From: Leucobacter rhizosphaerae
GTDB taxonomy: Bacteria; Actinomycetota; Actinomycetes; Actinomycetales; Microbacteriaceae
Assembly: GCF_022919175.1 (NCBI RefSeq)
Contig: NZ_CP095043.1
Span: forward strand, 3,038,001 to 3,102,000
Direction of reading: 5' to 3'
DNA length: 64,000 bases
Shown: in pieces, positions 37,336-47,683 of the stretch
Layout: every line of letters begins with the position of its first letter
How positions within the stretch are numbered: position 1 is the first letter of the stretch
Program-made: the position numbers and the translations under genes
The notes under the pieces: model-generated
The model's database searches: none
What the model was told of the DNA's origin: nothing
What the model saw: only the letters and a program-made list of their open reading frames with translations

Positions 37336-37356
37336 TTGTTAGATTCGGTACAACAA
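37336..37356. promoter_or_regulatory. Candidate operator TTGTT-N11-AACAA
   Basis: Perfect 5-bp inverted arms with 11 bases between, 13 bases before the binding-protein start. A nearby TetR gene makes this a candidate operator; the arms are short, so chance is possible. Confidence 0.35.
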
Positions 37357-37404
37357 ATGAATCCTAGCGCACCCGGCATGCCGATCTGGTCACGCGCGCA
37401 CCTG

Positions 37405-37480
37405 CCGCGCGCACCCGCTGGCGTCGCTGCCGCGCGCATCCGCCGCGCGCACCCGCTGGCGTCGCTGCCGCGCGCATCCG
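37405..37480. repeat. 38-bp perfect tandem duplication
   Basis: 37405-37442 and 37443-37480 are identical, with the first bases of a third copy. Non-coding, in the divergent region between the binding-protein gene and tetR. Confidence 0.85.
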
Positions 37481-37505
37481 CCGCGCGCCGATCCCCGCCT
37501 TCTTC

Positions 37506-37585
37506 GCCGAACGCCCCTCTTGATGCCGAACGCCCCCGATCTGCGCGCTCACTTCGGAGGCGTTCGGCGCGAATGGAGGCGTTCG
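37506..37585. promoter_or_regulatory. Four CGAACGCC half-sites in inverted array
   Basis: GCCGAACGCCCC at 37506-37517 and 37525-37536, and the inverse GGCGTTCG at 37559-37566 and 37578-37585. They can form two alternative hairpins or serve as paired operators. Located 100-180 bases before tetR. Confidence 0.45.
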
Positions 37586-37672
37586 ACGTCAAAGGAGGGG
37601 CTGGACAGTACCGCAGTCAAGCGGGCACGACCACCGGCCGCGTCGACCACCGAACCCTCGGAATCGATCCTC

Positions 37673-37678
37673 TAGGCT
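37673..37678 (+). promoter_or_regulatory. -10 element of leaderless tetR-type gene
   Basis: TAGGCT, 6 bases, then the ATG at 37685. Confidence 0.6.
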
Positions 37679-37684
37679 GCTGGC

Positions 37685-38245
37685 ATGTCCTCTACGCGCG
37701 GCCGCCCGCACGCCTCCTCGCACGCGATGCTCGCGGACGCCGCCTGCGAGCTGTTCCTCGAGCAGGGCTACGAGGCGACCTCGGTCACGGAGATCACCCG
37801 GAGAACCGGGGTGAGCCGCTCGAGCTTCTTCAACTACTTCTCGAGCAAGTCGGCGATCCTCTGGTTCGTGCTCGACGCGCAGATCGACGCACTGGCCGCC
37901 GCGCTCGAGGATCCGGCTACCCCGGTCGACGACGCACTCGCGGCGTTCGGCGGGGGACCCGTGCCCGAGACCCTGGCGCTCGCGATCGTCGAGGCGCGCA
38001 CCATGCGGGTGGAGGAGGAGCTCGCACTCGGGCGCGCGGTGCGGCAGCTCCGGATCGCCGACCTTGTCGCACAGCGCCTGGAGCGCGACGGCACCGCGTC
38101 GATACGCGCCCAGATCACCGCCGGGGCGATCGCCGCCGCGCTCATCGCGTCCGTGTGGCGCTGGGCGGGACTCGGCGCGGGGCGCCACCGGTTGGAGGCG
38201 CAGGTGGCCGACGGGCTCGCGGAAGTCGCTGCGCTGCTCCGCTGA
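37685..38245 (+). CDS. TetR/AcrR family transcriptional regulator
   Basis: DNA-binding repressor of 186 residues. The N-terminal helix-turn-helix is LFLEQGYEATSVTEITRRTGVSRSSFFNYFSSKSAILW (residues about 23-60), canonical for TetR. The C-terminal ligand domain is short and alanine-rich with one hydrophobic helix (ITAGAIAAALIASVWRWAGLG). It is divergent from the second peptide/nickel operon, its most likely target, and transcribed from a leaderless promoter. The stop codon lies in a 22-bp tandem repeat. Confidence 0.88.
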   Translation: MSSTRGRPHASSHAMLADAACELFLEQGYEATSVTEITRRTGVSRSSFFNYFSSKSAILWFVLDAQIDALAAALEDPATPVDDALAAFGGGPVPETLALAIVEARTMRVEEELALGRAVRQLRIADLVAQRLERDGTASIRAQITAGAIAAALIASVWRWAGLGAGRHRLEAQVADGLAEVAALLR

Positions 38246-38277
38246 GATCGCTGCGCTGCTCCGCTGAGATCGCTGCG
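38226..38277. repeat. 22-bp tandem repeat spanning the tetR stop
   Basis: Copies at 38226-38247 and 38248-38269 and a partial third. The TGA stop is in the first copy. Confidence 0.8.
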
Positions 38278-38309
38278 TTGGCCCCGCTGACGTCCGAAGT
38301 GGCCGATCC

Positions 38310-39812
38310 TCAGCTCGCGGAACCTTCGACGAATTCCAGGCGTCGCCACGCAGTGCGGGCCAGCCAGAGCTCGGACACGTGCGCGGTCGAGCGCACGGAG
38401 CGCCCGGTGGTCTCCTCGACGCGGTGCATGCGGTGCACGAGGGTCTGCCGGTGGATGCCGAGGGCGTCGGCAGTCGCTCCCCAGCGCAGATCGTGGTCGA
38501 GCAGGCAGAACAGCGTCTCCCTCAGCGCCGTCGCACGGGGGTCCGGATCGGCGAGGCCTCGGAGCACCGACGCGATGGCGTGCCGGGCCTCGCTGTCCGA
38601 GCGGGTCAGGAGCGTCAAGGGAGCGCCGCGATACTCCCTCCACGCAGAGCCCTCCGCCTGTGCGCGCTGGAGTTCCTCGGTCGCCTGCTCCACCGCGCTC
38701 GGCAGGTCCTCGAGTCGGGTGTGCGGAGCCGATCCGCCCGCCGGATGCCCGAGCTCGGCGAGCAGTTCCCGCAGCCGCGCGATCTGCGCCGATGGAGCGG
38801 CGATCACCACGGTGTCGCGCCGAACCGAGAGACCGAGGATGGGAATCCCTGCGAGAGCAACGGCCAGAGCCACCTGATCCGGCACGCCGAGCGGCACCGC
38901 GACGACCTGGAGCGCGTCCGCGTCCGCGGCGATGTCACCGAGGTGGTGGCGGGCCGCCCGCACCGCCTCGATGCGCCCCGCGAGCACACCGTCGAGTCGA
39001 TGCGTCCAGCCCCCGATCTGATCGGACGCCGCCTGCAGGATCGCAGTGGCCTCCACGGCGAGCACCTGGGTGAGGTGGGCGAGCGTGAGGCTGTCGAGCG
39101 CGACCTCGCCGGCGATCAGCAGCCGCGTCGGCGGGCTGGACCGCAGAGACGTGGACCGCAGAGACGTGGACCGCAGGGCCGTGGATCGGGATCGACTGGA
39201 GAGCGGTGCGATGGACGGGGCGGCGGACCGGGACGCATCGAACCGGATCGTCCCGGGCCCGATCACGACGCAGCCCGTCGCCTCGTCGACGACGGTGAGA
39301 TCCGCGCCGAACAGGTCCCGGAGGTACCGCCCCGAGCGGCGACCGTCGGTGTCCTGCCGAGCGACGGCCTGGTACAGCCTGGCGAGCTGGAGCACCGACA
39401 TGGTCTGGCGATCGGCATTCGCCGCGGCGACGGTGCGGCCGATCGCGGCGAAGGGCACATCACCCCCGGTCGCGAGGACGGGGAACCCCCGCGCGTCCGC
39501 CTCCGCGAGCATGGCCTTGGTGAGCCGCGGCGCGATGCCGTCCTCGCCGATGGCGACGCCCGCGAGCCCGGCGTCGGCCAGCCGCGAGATGAACTGGCGT
39601 TGCGCGGCACTTCCGGACGGAACGCAGAGTCCGACGGTCATGAGCAGTTCGTGCGGTCCGAGCCAGCGGTCGGGCTCAGGGATCTCGCTCGCGTGCGCCC
39701 AGAGCACCGCGCGGTCGAGTCCGCCGCTCCCCGCCACGACCCGGGTGCCGAGCGTGGCATCGGCGACGAGGTCGCGCACGGTGAGTGCGGTGAGAGGCGG
39801 TGAAGGGGGCAT
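38310..39812 (-). CDS. PucR family transcriptional regulator
   Basis: Regulator of 500 residues. The N-terminal PucR sensory domain begins LTVRDLVADATLGTRVVAGSGGLDRAVLWAHASEIPEPDRWLGPHELLMTVG. A central region follows, and the C-terminal HTH reads WGATADALGIHRQTLVHRMHRVEETTG. Odd feature: residues about 211-226 are LRST repeats from a 15-bp DNA repeat. The ATG is preceded on its strand by TATACAAT nine bases away, so the leader would be nearly absent; an in-frame GTG directly after the hexamer is an alternative. Divergent from a flavin amine oxidase gene, its probable target; PucR proteins often control nitrogen-compound catabolism. Confidence 0.88.
   Translation of the reverse strand: MPPSPPLTALTVRDLVADATLGTRVVAGSGGLDRAVLWAHASEIPEPDRWLGPHELLMTVGLCVPSGSAAQRQFISRLADAGLAGVAIGEDGIAPRLTKAMLAEADARGFPVLATGGDVPFAAIGRTVAAANADRQTMSVLQLARLYQAVARQDTDGRRSGRYLRDLFGADLTVVDEATGCVVIGPGTIRFDASRSAAPSIAPLSSRSRSTALRSTSLRSTSLRSSPPTRLLIAGEVALDSLTLAHLTQVLAVEATAILQAASDQIGGWTHRLDGVLAGRIEAVRAARHHLGDIAADADALQVVAVPLGVPDQVALAVALAGIPILGLSVRRDTVVIAAPSAQIARLRELLAELGHPAGGSAPHTRLEDLPSAVEQATEELQRAQAEGSAWREYRGAPLTLLTRSDSEARHAIASVLRGLADPDPRATALRETLFCLLDHDLRWGATADALGIHRQTLVHRMHRVEETTGRSVRSTAHVSELWLARTAWRRLEFVEGSAS
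39139..39183. repeat. 15-bp in-gene tandem repeat
   Basis: gaccgcagagacgtg three times (third copy has two changes) inside the PucR gene, encoding repeated Leu-Arg-Ser-Thr units; in frame, so length variation would be tolerated. Confidence 0.75.
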
Positions 39813-39925
39813 GGTGATCACATTGTATAAAAACACGGCAAAATCCACACTTTTCACCGTGGTGGCGAACTACGGCGGCAGCCTAGCCTGACGGTACCAC
39901 CCTCGAACCGAACGGAGCTCCGCGC

Positions 39926-41164
39926 ATGTCCACTGTCACCACCCCTCCCCGGGTCGCTGTCATCGGCGCCGGGCTCGCAGGTCTCGCTGCCGCCGCGCGC
40001 CTGGTCGAAGGCGGAGCCGAGGTCGTCGTGTACGAGGCCCGGGATCGGGTCGGAGGTCGAGTTTGGAGCGAGACGCTCCAGGTGTCCGGAGTGCCGCACC
40101 CGATCGAGCGCGGCGCGGAGTTCGTGCTCGCCGGGTACGACGTGCTGCGCGGTCTATGCGCCGAGCACGGGCTCGAACTCGTCGACACGGGCATGAGCTA
40201 CTACGTGCGCACGCCCGCGGATCGCCCGAGTGTCACGACCGCCGACATGGCCGAGCTCGGCGGAGTCGCCGCTCGGGCGGCCGCCGAGGGGACCGGCGCC
40301 CGCTCCGTCGCCGACGTGCTCGACGTCATCGGTGTCGCGGGTCCGGCGCGCGAGGCCCTCGAGGCCCGCATCGAGATGTCGACGGCCGCGCGGGTGGATC
40401 AGGTCACTGCCGAGCACACGCTCGAGCACGTGGCCTCGTTCGAACCCCGGCCGAGCTGGCGGATCGGCGGCGGCAACCAGGGTCTGCCCGATGCGATGGC
40501 TGCGGCGCTCGGCAGCCGAGTGCGGCTCGGGGCCGCAGTGGAGGCGGTGGTGCAGGACGATGCGGTGGTGCGCGTGGTGTCGGGCGGCAGCGAGGACACG
40601 TACGACGCCGCCGTGATCGCCCTGCCGTTCGGGGTACTCACCGCGGGAGATGCGGTGCGCCTCGAGCTGCCCGAGTGGAAGCGCGCGGCGTTCGCCGGGG
40701 TCGTGCAGGGCAACGCCGCCAAGCTGCACCTCGCACTCGATGAGGTTCCCGAGCCGAGCGCCGTCATGAGCGTCGGCGATCGCTTCTGGACTTGGACCGC
40801 CAACGAACTCGGGGGTGGCGTGGGCCCTGTGCTGCACTGCTTCGGCGGTGAACTCGGCAAGCTCCGCGCGCTCGGGATCGAGTCGGGGAGCGCCGAGTGG
40901 GAGGCGCGGGTCCGCGCGCTGCGCTCGGACCTGGCGCTCGCCGCCTCACCCGCCGTCATGACTGCCTGGCCGCTCGATCCGCTCGCCCGCGGAGCGTACA
41001 CGGCGCACGCTCCCGGGTTCGACGCGGATGATGCGCAGGCGCTCGAGGCCCCGGTCGGGCGTCTGCACTTCGCGGGGGAGTACGTGGACCCGGAGTTCAC
41101 GGGACTGATGGAGGGCGCGCTGCGGAGCGGAGTGCGCGCTGCGAGCGCGATCCTGGCCGGCTGA
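39926..41164 (+). CDS. FAD-dependent amine oxidase
   Basis: Flavoprotein of 412 residues in the monoamine oxidase family. The FAD-binding motif is VAVIGAGLAGLAAAARLVEGGAEVVVYEARDRVGGRVW, followed by the conserved RGAEFV; the C-terminal flavin contact is RLHFAGEYVDPEFTGLMEGALRSGVRAA. The Lys and aromatic cage residues are less clear (ANELGGG, MTAWPLDPLARGAYTAH). No signal peptide, so it acts in the cytoplasm and would release aldehyde, ammonia and hydrogen peroxide from an amine. Leader of about 35 bases after a possible -10 TAGCCT near 39884. Next to a PucR regulator that likely responds to the amine. Confidence 0.88.
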   Translation: MSTVTTPPRVAVIGAGLAGLAAAARLVEGGAEVVVYEARDRVGGRVWSETLQVSGVPHPIERGAEFVLAGYDVLRGLCAEHGLELVDTGMSYYVRTPADRPSVTTADMAELGGVAARAAAEGTGARSVADVLDVIGVAGPAREALEARIEMSTAARVDQVTAEHTLEHVASFEPRPSWRIGGGNQGLPDAMAAALGSRVRLGAAVEAVVQDDAVVRVVSGGSEDTYDAAVIALPFGVLTAGDAVRLELPEWKRAAFAGVVQGNAAKLHLALDEVPEPSAVMSVGDRFWTWTANELGGGVGPVLHCFGGELGKLRALGIESGSAEWEARVRALRSDLALAASPAVMTAWPLDPLARGAYTAHAPGFDADDAQALEAPVGRLHFAGEYVDPEFTGLMEGALRSGVRAASAILAG

Positions 41165-41196
41165 CCCCGCGATCCCGACCCTCTGATCCCAGCGGG

Positions 41197-42075
41197 TCAG
41201 CGCGGGGCGCGCCCGGTGAAGCGGTCCATTGAGGAGTACACGTGGAAGATCCGTCCCGCGATGCGGTCCCACAGTCGCGTCGGGAGGACGCCACGGAGCG
41301 CCATCGCCAGTTTGACGGTCCACGGTTTCATCACGACCGGGGTCCCGCGGAGCATTCCGGTCCAGGCGGCGCGGGCCGCCACCCCCGGGCGCATGATCGG
41401 CGTGAGCAGCGGACCCCGCGCCCCGGCGAACATGCCGGTCGACACGTAGCTCGGGCAGAACGTGGTGACGGCGAGGTGAGGGGCCCCGTCGCGCTCGAGT
41501 TCGAGGCGGAGGGATTCGCTCCACCCGATGAGCGCCCACTTCGACGCCGCGTAGACGCTCATGTTGGGGTTCGCGAGGGTGCCGGCGGCGGAGGCGATGT
41601 TGAGGATCCGCTTCGGGCGGCTCGCATCGGCGCGCATCTCGGGCAGCAGCTCCCGAGTCAGCCACATCGGTGCCAGGGTGTTGACCTCCAGCGTGCCGCG
41701 GATGTCGCGCTCGGCGTCGTGCTCCCAGAACGGTCGGCCGGTGACGATGCCGGCGTTGTTCACCAGCACGTCCACCGAGCCGAGCTGCGCGCGAACCTCG
41801 GCCACTCCGCGCCGGATGTCCGTCAGCGAGGCGAGGTCGACGATGAACGCCCGAACCGTGCACTCCGGGCCGTCGAGCTCCTCCGCCACCCGGCGGGCGG
41901 CGGGCTCGTCGCGGTCCCAGATCGCGATCGCCCGTGCGCCCTGGGCCCGTGCGGCGCGAGCGTAGAGCTCGCCCATGCCGCGGGCGGCGCCGGTGATCAG
42001 CACGACCGCGCCGGGGATCACGCCGCGTGCGGTGCCCGCCGAGGTGCCGGAGCGGGGGAAAAGATGGCGCCTCAT
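41197..42075 (-). CDS. SDR family oxidoreductase
   Basis: Dehydrogenase of 292 residues, longer than classical SDRs. The cofactor motif is VVLITGAARGMGELYARAA near residue 22 and the catalytic motif SVYAASKWALIGWSESLRLEL. The C-terminal extension (VMKPWTVKLAMALRGVLPTRLWDRIAGRI) has hydrophobic and basic residues and may bind the membrane, as in SDRs acting on lipids or sterol-like substrates. The ATG overlaps the MFS stop by 4 bp, so it is coupled to that pump. Confidence 0.87.
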   Translation of the reverse strand: MRRHLFPRSGTSAGTARGVIPGAVVLITGAARGMGELYARAARAQGARAIAIWDRDEPAARRVAEELDGPECTVRAFIVDLASLTDIRRGVAEVRAQLGSVDVLVNNAGIVTGRPFWEHDAERDIRGTLEVNTLAPMWLTRELLPEMRADASRPKRILNIASAAGTLANPNMSVYAASKWALIGWSESLRLELERDGAPHLAVTTFCPSYVSTGMFAGARGPLLTPIMRPGVAARAAWTGMLRGTPVVMKPWTVKLAMALRGVLPTRLWDRIAGRIFHVYSSMDRFTGRAPR

Positions 42076-43529
42076 GGCAGCTCCGAGGCCGGCACCGGGA
42101 CGGGGGCGCCGCGATCCTGGAACGCGTGCTTCGGCACTACGAAGAGGAGGGCCGCCGCGGCCACGAACGCGGAGATGCTGCACACCAGCCACACGGTGAC
42201 GTAGCCCTCGAAGGAGCCCGCGGTGCCTCCCGTCGCCCCGCCCGACGCGCCGTGCATGAGCGCGATCCCGAACACCGCCGAGGCGATCGCCCCGCCGACG
42301 GTCTTCGTCGAGTTCGTGAGCCCGGTGGCGACCCCGGTCTGGTGGGCAGGGGCGGCTGCGGCCGCGGCTGCGGGGAGCGCGGCGACGAGCGCCCCCGATC
42401 CGAGGCCCGCGACCATGATGTTCGTCACCATCTGCGCGTAGGTGTCGTGGAGCGGCACGAAGAGCAGGTACCCGACCCCGACGAGACCGGCCGCGCCGAC
42501 GAGGGTGAGCCGGGGCGTCGCGATCCGGGCGACCCAGGGGTAGAGCAGCGCACCGATGATCATCGCGATCAGGTAGAGGCCGATGGCGAGCGAGGTCACG
42601 AAGCCCGTGGTCCCGAGGCCGTAGCCGTACACCTCGGGGTCCGTGCGGAGGAACGTCGAGAGCGGGGCCTGCGCGCCGAGGACGCTCATGCCGAAGAGCG
42701 CCGCCGTGAGGAACACCGGGGCGAGCGCGGGGGAGCGGAACAGCCGCACATCGATGAGCGGGTCGGGGTGGCGCAGCTCCCAGCGCGCGAACGGGATGAT
42801 GAGCAAGATCCCGAGCACCACGACGATCCAGGAGATCGGGTCCCCGACGCCGTTCAGCCGGAGCAGGCTGAGGCCGCCCGTGAAGGCGATGAGCGCGAGC
42901 GAGATGAGGGAGAGGCCGACGAGGTCGAGCCGGCCGCCGAGCTGGTCCGGCGACTCCTGCACGCCGAACAGGATCACGAAGAAGCAGAGGGTGACGAGGA
43001 TCCCCGGGATCAGCAGGACCACGGTGAGCGGGAGCGTGTCGACGAGTTGGCCGCCGAGCAGCGCCCCGGTGATCGCACCCGTCTCGAGCGCCGCGACGAG
43101 GATCCCCGCCGCTCGCGCCGTGACCAGCGAGCGGCCCTCCCTGCTCCGCGACCGCGACCAGATGAGTGCGATCTCGAGGGGGAGCCACACGACGTAGAAT
43201 CCCTGGAGGGTCCACGCGACGAGGAACAGGACGAAGGAGTCGGTGAAGGGCAGCGCGAGGGTCGCGAGTGCGGTGATCGCGGTCGACCACAGCAGGATCC
43301 GCTTGTGTCCGACCATGTCGCCGAGCTTGGCGAGCGCCGGGACCACGAGGGCCGCGAGCATCAGCTGCGACCCCTCGAGCCAGTTCACGTCGGCGTCATT
43401 GACGCTCAGGTGCCGCGCGATGTCGGTGAGCATGGGGGTGTAGTACCCCTGCAGAAAGCCGCTCGTCAGCTCGACGAATGCCAGGAACCCGACGACACCC
43501 GCCAGCGTTCCGAGGGTCACTCGGTGCAT
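42072..43529 (-). CDS. MFS transporter, 14-helix (DHA2-like)
   Basis: Major facilitator of 485 residues with about 14 helices. The N-terminus VGFLAFVELTSGFLQGYYTPMLTDIARHL, the motif A-type loop PALAKLGDMVGHKRILL and the mid segment LETGAITGALLGGQLVD fit drug or metabolite exporters of the DHA2 group. The ATG at 43529 has AAAGGGG five bases upstream and is preferred over the GTG at 43550. It is coupled to the downstream SDR; they may handle one compound. Substrate unknown. Confidence 0.85.
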   Translation of the reverse strand: MHRVTLGTLAGVVGFLAFVELTSGFLQGYYTPMLTDIARHLSVNDADVNWLEGSQLMLAALVVPALAKLGDMVGHKRILLWSTAITALATLALPFTDSFVLFLVAWTLQGFYVVWLPLEIALIWSRSRSREGRSLVTARAAGILVAALETGAITGALLGGQLVDTLPLTVVLLIPGILVTLCFFVILFGVQESPDQLGGRLDLVGLSLISLALIAFTGGLSLLRLNGVGDPISWIVVVLGILLIIPFARWELRHPDPLIDVRLFRSPALAPVFLTAALFGMSVLGAQAPLSTFLRTDPEVYGYGLGTTGFVTSLAIGLYLIAMIIGALLYPWVARIATPRLTLVGAAGLVGVGYLLFVPLHDTYAQMVTNIMVAGLGSGALVAALPAAAAAAAPAHQTGVATGLTNSTKTVGGAIASAVFGIALMHGASGGATGGTAGSFEGYVTVWLVCSISAFVAAAALLFVVPKHAFQDRGAPVPVPASELP

Positions 43530-43612
43530 GCTCACCCCTTTGTTCACCACCTGAGCAGATCCTAGGGCATCGGGGGCCCGGATCCGGGACCGCTGGCCCG
43601 GACCTCCAAGTC

Positions 43613-44959
43613 TCAGAGGCTCTGGAGCAGGGTGCGATGGAAGATCTCACCGCGCGCGAGCTCCGAGACCGCCACGCGCTCGTCGACGCCGTGGATCGTG
43701 GCGCGGAGCTCGGCCGACATGGCGAGCGGCGCGAATCGGTAGGTCGCGGGGGTGAAGCGGTGGAAGTGCCGCGAGTCGGTCGCGGCCATCATGACGTAGG
43801 GGACGGTACGCGCATCGGGGTGGGACCGGCCGACCGCGCGCTCGATGCACGCGAACTGCGCGTTGTCCGTCGCCGATTCGGGGGAGGGCTCGCCCGCGTC
43901 GAGCACCGTGACCTCGACCCGACGATCGCGGATCCTGCGGCGGATCCGGCGCACCGTGCTCGCGACGCTCTCGCCGAGGGCGATCCGCAGATTGATCGTG
44001 GCGCTGGCCTGCGACGGCAGGACGTTCGCCGCAGTGCCCCCGGCGAGCATGGTCGGCGCGACCGTGGTGCGGACGAGGGCCGCGGGTTCGCCGCCGAGCA
44101 GGCTGAAGACCCGAGCGGCGAGCGGCGGCGACGCCGCGAGGGTCCGGTAGAGGAGCCGGGCGGGGCCGCGGCTGCGCTCGGCGAACAGGCCGAGCATGCG
44201 CGTCACTCCGGCGGGCGTGCGCGCCGGGAACGTCGTCGGCGTGAGGCGCTGCACCGCGCGTGCGACACGACCCACCGCGGTGAGCGACGGCGGCGCCGAG
44301 GCGTGCCCGCCCTGGCCGCGGGCGCTCAGCCGCACGGTCGTCGCGCCCTTCTCGCCGACCCCCACCATCGCCGCCGTGCCCCGCACGAACGGCAGCGGCG
44401 CGTCCACCACGGCCCCGCCCTCGTCGAGCACGAGCCAGGGGGTGATGCCGCGCTCCTCGAACACCTCGGAGATCCGCAGGCCCGCGTCGCCGAAGGTTTC
44501 CTCGTTGCCACCGAACGACAGGAACACGTCGCGTGCCGGGGTGAAGCCCGCCGCCAGCAGGTTCTCCACCGCCTCGAGGACCACGAGCAGCGGGCCCTTG
44601 TCGTCCAGGGTGCCGCGGCCGTAGACGTAGCCGTCGGCGATGCGGCCCGCGAACGGCGGATGCGTCCACGCGTCGCTCTCATCGACGGGCACGACGTCGT
44701 AGTGCGCCATCAGCACGGCCGGGTCGGCGGCGGCGTCGATCCCGCGCCAGTGGAAGAGCAGCCCGAAGTCGGTGATCCGCTCGCGCTCCAGGTGCTCGTG
44801 GACGCGCGGGTACAGCTCCGCGAGCAGAACGACGAAGCGCTCGAACGGCTCGATCCCGCGCTCGTCGAGTTCCGCGGAGACCGTCGGGATCTGGATCATG
44901 CGCGACAGCCGCTCGGCAGCGCCGTCGCGCACCGTCGTCGGCTCACCCTGGTCGATCAT
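43613..44959 (-). CDS. M20 family metallopeptidase
   Basis: Zinc-dependent exopeptidase or deacylase of 448 residues. Metal-binding and catalytic residues are visible in LMAHYDVVPVD (His and Asp), GRGTLDDKGPLL (bridging Asp) and FGGNEETFGD (catalytic Glu pair, in a variant of the usual DEE). The dimerisation domain follows at ARGQGGHASAPP, and a C-terminal His lies in MMAATDSRHFHRF. It resembles carboxypeptidase S-type M20 members. No signal peptide. The ATG was chosen because a -10 TACGGT lies 6 bases upstream; the family N-terminus fits. Confidence 0.88.
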   Translation of the reverse strand: MIDQGEPTTVRDGAAERLSRMIQIPTVSAELDERGIEPFERFVVLLAELYPRVHEHLERERITDFGLLFHWRGIDAAADPAVLMAHYDVVPVDESDAWTHPPFAGRIADGYVYGRGTLDDKGPLLVVLEAVENLLAAGFTPARDVFLSFGGNEETFGDAGLRISEVFEERGITPWLVLDEGGAVVDAPLPFVRGTAAMVGVGEKGATTVRLSARGQGGHASAPPSLTAVGRVARAVQRLTPTTFPARTPAGVTRMLGLFAERSRGPARLLYRTLAASPPLAARVFSLLGGEPAALVRTTVAPTMLAGGTAANVLPSQASATINLRIALGESVASTVRRIRRRIRDRRVEVTVLDAGEPSPESATDNAQFACIERAVGRSHPDARTVPYVMMAATDSRHFHRFTPATYRFAPLAMSAELRATIHGVDERVAVSELARGEIFHRTLLQSL

Positions 44960-44965
44960 GTCACC

Positions 44966-44971
44966 ACCGTA
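44966..44971 (-). promoter_or_regulatory. -10 element of leaderless M20 gene
   Basis: TACGGT on the minus strand, 6 bases before the ATG at 44959. Confidence 0.55.
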
Positions 44972-45000
44972 TCCTGCCGTACTCCGTGGGAGCACCGCCG

Positions 45001-47265
<2,265 letters not shown>

Positions 47266-47469
47266 TTAGATCGCCTGGATGTTCGTTGCCTGCAGGCCCT
47301 TCTGGCCCTGCTCGACGTCGAACTCGACGCGCTGATCTTCGAACAGATCGCGGCGGCCGCTGCCCTGGATCGCGCTGAAGTGCGCGAAGACGTCGGCGGA
47401 ACCGTCGTCAGGAGCGATGAAGCCGAAGCCCTTTTCGGAGTTGAACCATTTCACAGTGCCCTGAGCCAT
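47266..47469 (-). CDS. cspA: Cold-shock domain protein
   Basis: Single OB-fold RNA chaperone of 67 residues: [20 protein letters not shown] with RNP1-type KGFGFIAP and RNP2-type DVFAHFSAI. Binds single-stranded RNA and DNA. The ribosome site AAGGAAT lies 4 bases before the ATG. The upstream 150 bases can hold a long leader, as usual for cold-shock mRNAs, which often fold in a temperature-dependent way. A hairpin terminator follows. Confidence 0.95.
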   Translation of the reverse strand: MAQGTVKWFNSEKGFGFIAPDDGSADVFAHFSAIQGSGRRDLFEDQRVEFDVEQGQKGLQATNIQAI

Positions 47470-47620
47470 CTGTATTCCTTCGTGTTGCTGATCGCCGTGA
47501 CGATCTTTGGGTGCCACGGCGACGGTGCCGACGTGGAGACTGGTAGCGTGCCGCGAGATCGCGACAAATAAAACGTGCTTGAGGTTTCCCAACGTTCGGC
47601 ATTACTGGTCTTACGGCCTG

Positions 47621-47645
47621 AGCCTACCCCAAGACGCGCGTCTTG
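47621..47645 (-). promoter_or_regulatory. Candidate csp promoter with 16-bp palindrome
   Basis: TAGGCT at 47621-47626 (minus strand) is a possible -10 and would give a leader of about 145 bases. Directly upstream is a perfect palindrome CAAGACGCGCGTCTTG at 47630-47645, covering the spacer, so a repressor bound there would block transcription. The palindrome also lies between the C45 gene stop and csp. Confidence 0.5.
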
Positions 47646-47683
47646 TCGTGGTTTCGTGACCTTCTTGTGTCCATGGGTGACGG

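Noticed and set aside
37405..37480. Possible CRISPR array
   Set aside because: The two 38-bp copies are directly adjacent with no spacer between, there is no further copy, and no cas gene is nearby.
41197..43290. A single fused MFS-SDR protein reading through on the minus strand
   Set aside because: The upstream part is an out-of-frame reading of the MFS gene; the MFS frame itself is clean and ends in an ATGA overlap with the SDR start.
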